Of a DNA stretch of 64,000 nucleotides, positions 60,078-64,000 are shown in pieces; the stretch's first letter is position 1; every line of letters begins with the position of its first letter. This stretch comes from Bacillus sp. Marseille-Q1617. GTDB taxonomy: Bacteria; Bacillota; Bacilli; Bacillales; Bacillaceae_B. The translations under genes were made by a program, and so were the position numbers. The DNA lies in assembly GCF_903645295.1 (NCBI RefSeq), contig NZ_CAHJXM010000001.1, positions 558,001-622,000 on the forward strand, read 5' to 3'. Under the pieces are notes generated by a model, which saw only the letters and a list, made by a program, of their open reading frames with translations, had not been told where the DNA came from and searched no databases.

Positions 60078-60293
60078 ATGGCGATTATTATCAATATTGA
60101 CGTGATGCTGGCCAAAAGGAAAATGAGCGTGACCGAACTTTCCGAGCGGGTCGGGATCACGATGGCGAATTTGTCCATTTTGAAAAATGGGAAGGCGAAA
60201 GCGATACGATTCTCGACGCTGGAGGCGATTTGCAAGGCGCTTGATTGTCAGCCTGGGGATATTTTGGAGTATCGGGATGATGGAGAGGCGTAG
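60078..60293 (+). CDS. Small Xre/Cro-type regulator (YozG-like)
   Basis: A 71-residue helix-turn-helix protein: MSVTELSERVGITMANLSIL then KNGKAKAIRFSTLEAICKAL, ending CQPGDILEYR. The ATG at 60078 follows GAGGTGA. It lies 10 bp after the DUF2975 gene and forms the pair known from many Bacillus genomes (yoaS-yozG type). Confidence 0.88.
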   Translation: MAIIINIDVMLAKRKMSVTELSERVGITMANLSILKNGKAKAIRFSTLEAICKALDCQPGDILEYRDDGEA

Positions 60294-60351
60294 CAGTGCA
60301 GGCTGCTCGATATGAATTGGGGAATCTTAAAAAAACAAGGAGGCAAAAATC

Positions 60352-61167
60352 ATGAGAGCATTCAAACAACTCGTTCGCTTTGGCTGGCAGCAGGCGCTGT
60401 CATGTTTGTTTCCTGTCGTCATTTTTGCCTCTTTGGCTTTGACGCAGGTGATCCCGCTTCCTTTACTGCCGAGATATGACTGGCTTCTCATCATCTGCCT
60501 CCTGATGCAGTGGGGGATGCTGCGGTCAGGGCTTGAAACAAGGGATGAACTCAAGGTCATCACCTTGTTTCACCTGATTGGTCTCGCACTTGAGCTGTTC
60601 AAGGTACATATGGGCTCTTGGTCTTATCCGGAGGAAGGGTATTCAAAGGTGTTCGGGGTGCCTTTGTACAGCGGATTCATGTATGCAAGTGTGGCGAGCT
60701 ATCTTTGCCAGGCGTGGAGAAGATTGAAGGTCGAACTGGTGGAGTGGCCGCCGTTTTGGCTAGTCGTGGCCCTTGGGGCTGCGATTTATCTGAACTTTTT
60801 CACCCACCATTATTGGATCGACATCCGCTGGTGGCTGTCAGGGCTTGTCATCATCGTTTTTTGGCAGTCTTGGGTCCTGTACGAGGTCGGCGGCAGGCAG
60901 TACCGGATGCCGATAGCACTTTCGTTCGTACTCATCGGGTTTTTCATATGGGTCGCCGAGAACATCGCCACGTTCTTTGGAGCCTGGAAGTATCCGAACC
61001 AGACCGATGCATGGAGTCTTGTCCATCTTGGAAAGGTGAGTTCTTGGCTTTTGCTGGTGATTGTCAGCTTTCTGATCGTGGCGTCGCTCAAGCGGGTCAA
61101 AGGGGGAGAAGCCGTAAAGGCAGTATCCTCCGGACTGCATGATGCTATCTCCCGTCCATCCCCGTAG
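60352..61167 (+). CDS. DUF817 integral membrane protein
   Basis: A 271-residue membrane protein with eight helices and the DUF817 signature region LFKVHMGSWSYPEEGYSKVF, then GVPLYSGFMYASVASYLCQA, and WVAENIATFFGAWKYPNQ. Function unknown. AAGGAGG precedes the ATG. From memory, B. subtilis has a similar neighbour (yoaT) beside the yoaS-yozG pair. Confidence 0.85.
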   Translation: MRAFKQLVRFGWQQALSCLFPVVIFASLALTQVIPLPLLPRYDWLLIICLLMQWGMLRSGLETRDELKVITLFHLIGLALELFKVHMGSWSYPEEGYSKVFGVPLYSGFMYASVASYLCQAWRRLKVELVEWPPFWLVVALGAAIYLNFFTHHYWIDIRWWLSGLVIIVFWQSWVLYEVGGRQYRMPIALSFVLIGFFIWVAENIATFFGAWKYPNQTDAWSLVHLGKVSSWLLLVIVSFLIVASLKRVKGGEAVKAVSSGLHDAISRPSP

Positions 61168-61193
61168 CCGGTGAATACTCCGGCTATTTTTTT
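61165..61193. terminator. Shared terminator of convergent genes
   Basis: TAGCCGG (61165-61171) pairs with CCGGCTA (61180-61186), then seven T. The stop codon TAG of the DUF817 gene and the inverted stop CTA of the DUF3891 gene form the base of the stem. Confidence 0.8.
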
Positions 61194-61945
61194 ATGAAAA
61201 ATGTCTTCTTCTCCCAGTTGCTGGCTTCATAGGCTGCCGCAATCCCCATTTCGTGAATGGCCGTTTTTGATACCACTTTAAACGTTAACGTCAAGAGAAA
61301 GTCTTCGTTAAAAGGGAAACGGTCTACCCTGATTTCCTTGTCGTTGAGCCACTCCCCATTGAGCAGCCGGTCCCCTCCATTGAACCATTCCGTATTTTTG
61401 AAACCATCCCTGAACCACGGATGCTCATCCTCTTTGGTAACGCCGGGTTCGTTCAGGCACATGTATAATGACATGTCATCAGAAAATTGAAGCAGACGGA
61501 AATGCTGTTGCAGAAGTTCTTCATCAAGTCTCGGGAAGAGCTTCTTGAGTCTTGCCTGCCTTTTCGTCTCCTCGTTCATGAAGGCAATGCAGTCGGTCTT
61601 TTTCGATTTAGTGAAAAAAGAGTAAAAATGCATGCTGCAGAGGAGAGCAGCGTAGGGACTCACCCTCTCGATTTCCTCGAGACCGATTCTGTAGAAGGCC
61701 ATCTTGGGAAGCAGCGGATAGTCTGAAAAGGTGTAGGGGATGCCGTCCTGGTCATTCCAGATCGGCGTATCATCGAGTCCGATCCAGCTGCGGTCGTGCT
61801 GATAGCCAGCGTAGATCATTTCTTCAAAGTGCTGGTCTGATTTCAGGAGACCGGTGTTGAAATGCTTGATGATTTCCCCGGAGAGGAAGGCGTGATCATG
61901 CTGTCTGATCATGATGAAGGAGTCTTGGGTTTGGCGGATGATCAT
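61184..61945 (-). CDS. DUF3891 family protein
   Basis: A 253-residue soluble protein with FIMIRQHDHAFLSGEIIKHF near the start and the HD-like segments YAGYQHDRSWIGLDDTP and ALLCSMHFYSFF. These match the DUF3891 family. Function unknown; the His/Asp pattern suggests a metal-dependent hydrolase, which is inference. AAAGGGG precedes the ATG. Convergent with DUF817. Confidence 0.82.
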   Translation of the reverse strand: MIIRQTQDSFIMIRQHDHAFLSGEIIKHFNTGLLKSDQHFEEMIYAGYQHDRSWIGLDDTPIWNDQDGIPYTFSDYPLLPKMAFYRIGLEEIERVSPYAALLCSMHFYSFFTKSKKTDCIAFMNEETKRQARLKKLFPRLDEELLQQHFRLLQFSDDMSLYMCLNEPGVTKEDEHPWFRDGFKNTEWFNGGDRLLNGEWLNDKEIRVDRFPFNEDFLLTLTFKVVSKTAIHEMGIAAAYEASNWEKKTFFIKK

Positions 61946-62272
61946 GGTTTGAACCCCTTTCTATGAAAGTAAGGTGTGCTGCTTTGATTATATCAAATGA
62001 CATGGTGGGGATTTATAGATTATTTTGAGGGGGAAGGCCGATTATCGATTTTATGGGGCGGGACGTGTTCAACGTTAATGCGAAGAAAATTCGAAAAAAG
62101 GCACAATAAATTAAAATTCGGCACAATTATGGGGAAAACGGAACAATAATTTTGATTCCGGCACAATTACGGATGGTTTATAAATGTATGTGTAAGGTCT
62201 TTTTCTAGACAACAGAAAAAGGACAAAGTACTCTCTGAATATCACCACATAATCGAGAGGAGTCCTTTGTCC

Positions 62273-63448
62273 ATGTCCAATGATAACACAAAAAACCTTA
62301 ATCTTTCTAGTCTGTTAGAGTCCACTATGAAAGAAGTCCTTAAAGAAAAAGTAGAATTCATCCTCCAAGAAGAAATTAAAGAGGTCCTTAAAAATGAACC
62401 TGTGGGACAAAACAACTCTCGGAATGGATATTATCCACGTACGCTGGATACTGTCTATGGACGTGTTGAAGACCTTGATGTTTCAAGAGATCGTAATGGC
62501 GAGTTCCAAACGGAACTCTTCGAGCCTTACAAACGCAGAATGGTGGCTGTTGATGAGCTAGTCATCCAATTGTATCGTCATGGCGTTGGGGTTCGTCAGG
62601 TCGGTAAAATTATGAAAAGCCTGCTTGGCGACTCTTATTCTCCAGGCACCATTTCCAATGTAACAGATACTGTTCTACAAGATATCCGGGAATGGCAGAA
62701 CCGTCCTTTGAAAAAACGGTATTGTGCCCTTTATCTTGACGCTTTATTTGTAAACGTTCGTCGTGACACGGTTGGTAAAGAAGCTGTCTATATTGTTCTT
62801 GGTATTTCGCCGGAAGGAAATCGTGAAGTTCTGGGATTTTATATTGGTGGCAGAGAGTCTTCCAACGGCTGGAGTGAAATTCTGAATGATCTTCGTGAGC
62901 GTGGAGTGGAACAAGTCCTTCTTGGGGTATTTGACGGCTTGTCTGGATTAGAAGATGCATTCCTTCGTGCTTTTCCAAAAGCGGATGTACAGCGCTGTGT
63001 TGTACACAAAGTAAGGAACACGCTTAACAATGCGCGAAAAAAGCATCAACCCGAATTAGCCCAAGATCTAAAGACTATTTATAAGGCAGACAGTTACGAA
63101 GAGGCTCAAGCTGCACTCCAAGAACTGAAGGAGAAGTGGAAGAAAACGTACAAACGAGAATTTGAATCCTGGGAGAATGACCTTCCTGTACTTCTCACGT
63201 TCTTCAAGTATCCTAAAGATGTTCAAAAATACCTTTATACAACAAACCTGATTGAACGTTTAAACAGGGAAGTCCGAAAGAGACTGAAAACAATGGATAG
63301 TCTACCGAATATTGAAGCAGCAGAGAAAATCATTTATATGAATGTGTCAGATTACAATGATCGTTGGGCTAGAAGAAAATTAAGCGGATTTGGTTTAGCG
63401 AAAGAGGAATTCAACGATATGTTTGATGAGCGTTACGATGAAAAATGA
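62273..63448 (+). CDS. IS256-family transposase, full length
   Basis: A 391-residue mutator-type DDE transposase with the acidic residues in LYLDALFV, LGVFDGLSG and NLIERLNREV. It retains the EEFNDMF segment near the C-terminus that copy 1 has lost, so this is the intact reference copy in the window. Start and ribosome binding site as in copy 1. Confidence 0.94.
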   Translation: MSNDNTKNLNLSSLLESTMKEVLKEKVEFILQEEIKEVLKNEPVGQNNSRNGYYPRTLDTVYGRVEDLDVSRDRNGEFQTELFEPYKRRMVAVDELVIQLYRHGVGVRQVGKIMKSLLGDSYSPGTISNVTDTVLQDIREWQNRPLKKRYCALYLDALFVNVRRDTVGKEAVYIVLGISPEGNREVLGFYIGGRESSNGWSEILNDLRERGVEQVLLGVFDGLSGLEDAFLRAFPKADVQRCVVHKVRNTLNNARKKHQPELAQDLKTIYKADSYEEAQAALQELKEKWKKTYKREFESWENDLPVLLTFFKYPKDVQKYLYTTNLIERLNREVRKRLKTMDSLPNIEAAEKIIYMNVSDYNDRWARRKLSGFGLAKEEFNDMFDERYDEK

Positions 63449-63460
63449 TAGTGAGCGATT

Positions 63461-63496
63461 TTTCCCCTCCGGAGGCTTCAGCCTCCGGAGGGGAAA
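63461..63496 (+). terminator. GC-rich hairpin after the transposase gene (copy 2)
   Basis: A 16-bp perfect stem TTTCCCCTCCGGAGGC/GCCTCCGGAGGGGAAA around TTCA, identical to copy 1. Confidence 0.6.
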
Positions 63497-63803
63497 GGCA
63501 ACCCCCATTACCCAAGAGAAGTATATATGCAGGGAGTACTCTCTTACACATAATTATTGACACTACCCAATTACGGGGATATAGGAACAATTATTCTGAT
63601 AGCGGCACAATCATCAGGATTAGGGAGCTAAGGAGAGGCTGACGGATCTAAGAAATCCAGGTCCGGCTGATGGCTGATTACAATAATGGTTTCTTTGATT
63701 TTCTTAAAAAAATGGACAAAATGAATGGTTTTTATGTGAGATTTTTCTGTTTTTATAAAGAGTCTATAGATGAGGGCTGTCCCGTCCCCGACCACCAACA
63801 ATT

Positions 63804-64000
63804 TTATTGGACGATTTTCATCGAACGTGCGATTTCAATCATTTCTTGTTTGGATATAACGTGACTATACATTTCTAGAAATGTCCCATCCTGCTTCCAG
63901 GAAAGTATGCCGCCCGGAGCGTTACTGAAGGTCTTGAAAAATCCGTTGTTCCCATTGATCAACACGCTTTCCGCATCTTGAAACGTAGAGTCAGGATAAG
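63804..64000 (-). CDS. C-terminal part of a DUF4367-like protein (5' end outside window)
   Basis: Reading leftwards from the window edge, 64 codons end at TAA 63804-63806. The sequence (SNAPGGILSWKQDGTFLEMY, then SHVISKQEMIEIARSMK) has the pattern of DUF4367 domains, which sit at the extracellular C-terminus of Bacillus membrane or sigma-factor-associated proteins. The start and any membrane helix lie outside the window. Confidence 0.6.
   Translation of the reverse strand, partial: YPDSTFQDAESVLINGNNGFFKTFSNAPGGILSWKQDGTFLEMYSHVISKQEMIEIARSMKIVQ

Larger units (their letters stand above)
62172..63567 (+). mobile_element. IS256-family insertion sequence, copy 2 (1396 bp)
   Basis: Same terminal repeats as copy 1, 8-bp target duplication CAATTACG (62164-62171 and 63568-63575), and a longer, apparently complete transposase gene. 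It has inserted inside a unit of repeat array E. Confidence 0.95.
62087..63622 (+). repeat. 20-bp-period array E, split by IS256 copy 2
   Basis: A variant leader AAATTCGAAAAA (62087-62098) is followed by three 20-bp units (62099-62158). A fourth is interrupted by the IS after CGGCACAATTACG. After the IS and the second target duplication, GGGATAT completes unit 4 to exactly 20 bp, and units 5 and 6 follow (63583-63622). Confidence 0.85.

Noticed and set aside
62610..62978. Frame inside the IS256 copy on the - strand (also at 14842-15210)
   Set aside because: Present in both IS copies only because they are identical; antisense shadow of the transposase.
63670..63864. 64-codon + strand frame near the right edge
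   Set aside because: It overlaps the well-supported DUF4367-like 3' end on the other strand and has no ribosome binding site.

Overview
The window looks like a chromosome segment of a spore-forming, aerobic Bacillaceae bacterium close to Bacillus/Rossellomorea. The evidence is a CwlJ-type germination hydrolase, VmlR, the lysine-riboswitch/lysA unit, PerR- and MhqR-type operators, strong AGGAGG ribosome binding sites and many TTG/GTG starts. Genus and species cannot be fixed from the sequence alone. The left part (about 1-15.8 kb) is visibly AT-richer than the rest and reads as an acquired defence island. The remainder is GC-richer core-like sequence, interrupted by insertion sequences and several families of short intergenic repeats.

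Defence island, 0.4-15.8 kb: a type I restriction-modification operon (a half-size specificity protein, hsdM, hsdS, hsdR and a YgjP-like HELIH metalloprotease), then an 811-residue protein with a PD-(D/E)XK-like motif and a C-terminal SEC-C zinc knuckle. Next comes a Pycsar-like locus: two class III nucleotide cyclase genes in one operon, divergent from a DTK-containing three-helix membrane protein of the PycTM effector type. A DUF421 protein and an IS256-family element with 8-bp target duplications close the island.

16.4-33 kb: a TetR/MMPL exporter/coiled-coil secreted protein cluster; an ArsR-cadA metal efflux pair with a repeated Cys-Cys tail; cwlJ; a PadR-chrA chromate transporter pair; an MhqR-box-controlled DoxX/ring-cleavage dioxygenase operon; an old-yellow-enzyme oxidoreductase; and a TerC family protein. 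33-46.5 kb: vmlR (ABC-F antibiotic resistance) behind an attenuator leader, an AlkD-like DNA repair protein, a divergent WYL regulator/SDR pair, a two-gene ABC exporter, a YdeI-like protein, a zinc alcohol dehydrogenase, a second DUF421 protein, and ahpCF behind a PerR box.

46.5-64 kb: a lysine riboswitch with lysA, GNAT and VOC proteins, several small membrane proteins, LysE exporter, M24 peptidase, CDF metal exporter, a YdcZ-Crp/Fnr-YdcZ operon, an IS4-family element inside a hairpin repeat, a stand-alone DnaD-like domain protein, a DUF2975/Xre/DUF817 cluster, DUF3891, a second and longer IS256 copy, and the 3' end of a DUF4367-like gene.

The most unusual non-coding feature is a family of arrays with an exact 20-bp period and consensus near YGGCRCAATTATT. 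Each follows a conserved 12-nt leader (AAATTCGACAAG). There are five loci, all in the same orientation, and one is split by IS256. A second, 21-bp-period family (TTTATTATCGAAA) occurs twice. The most interesting genic feature is the two-cyclase Pycsar-like locus next to the restriction system.
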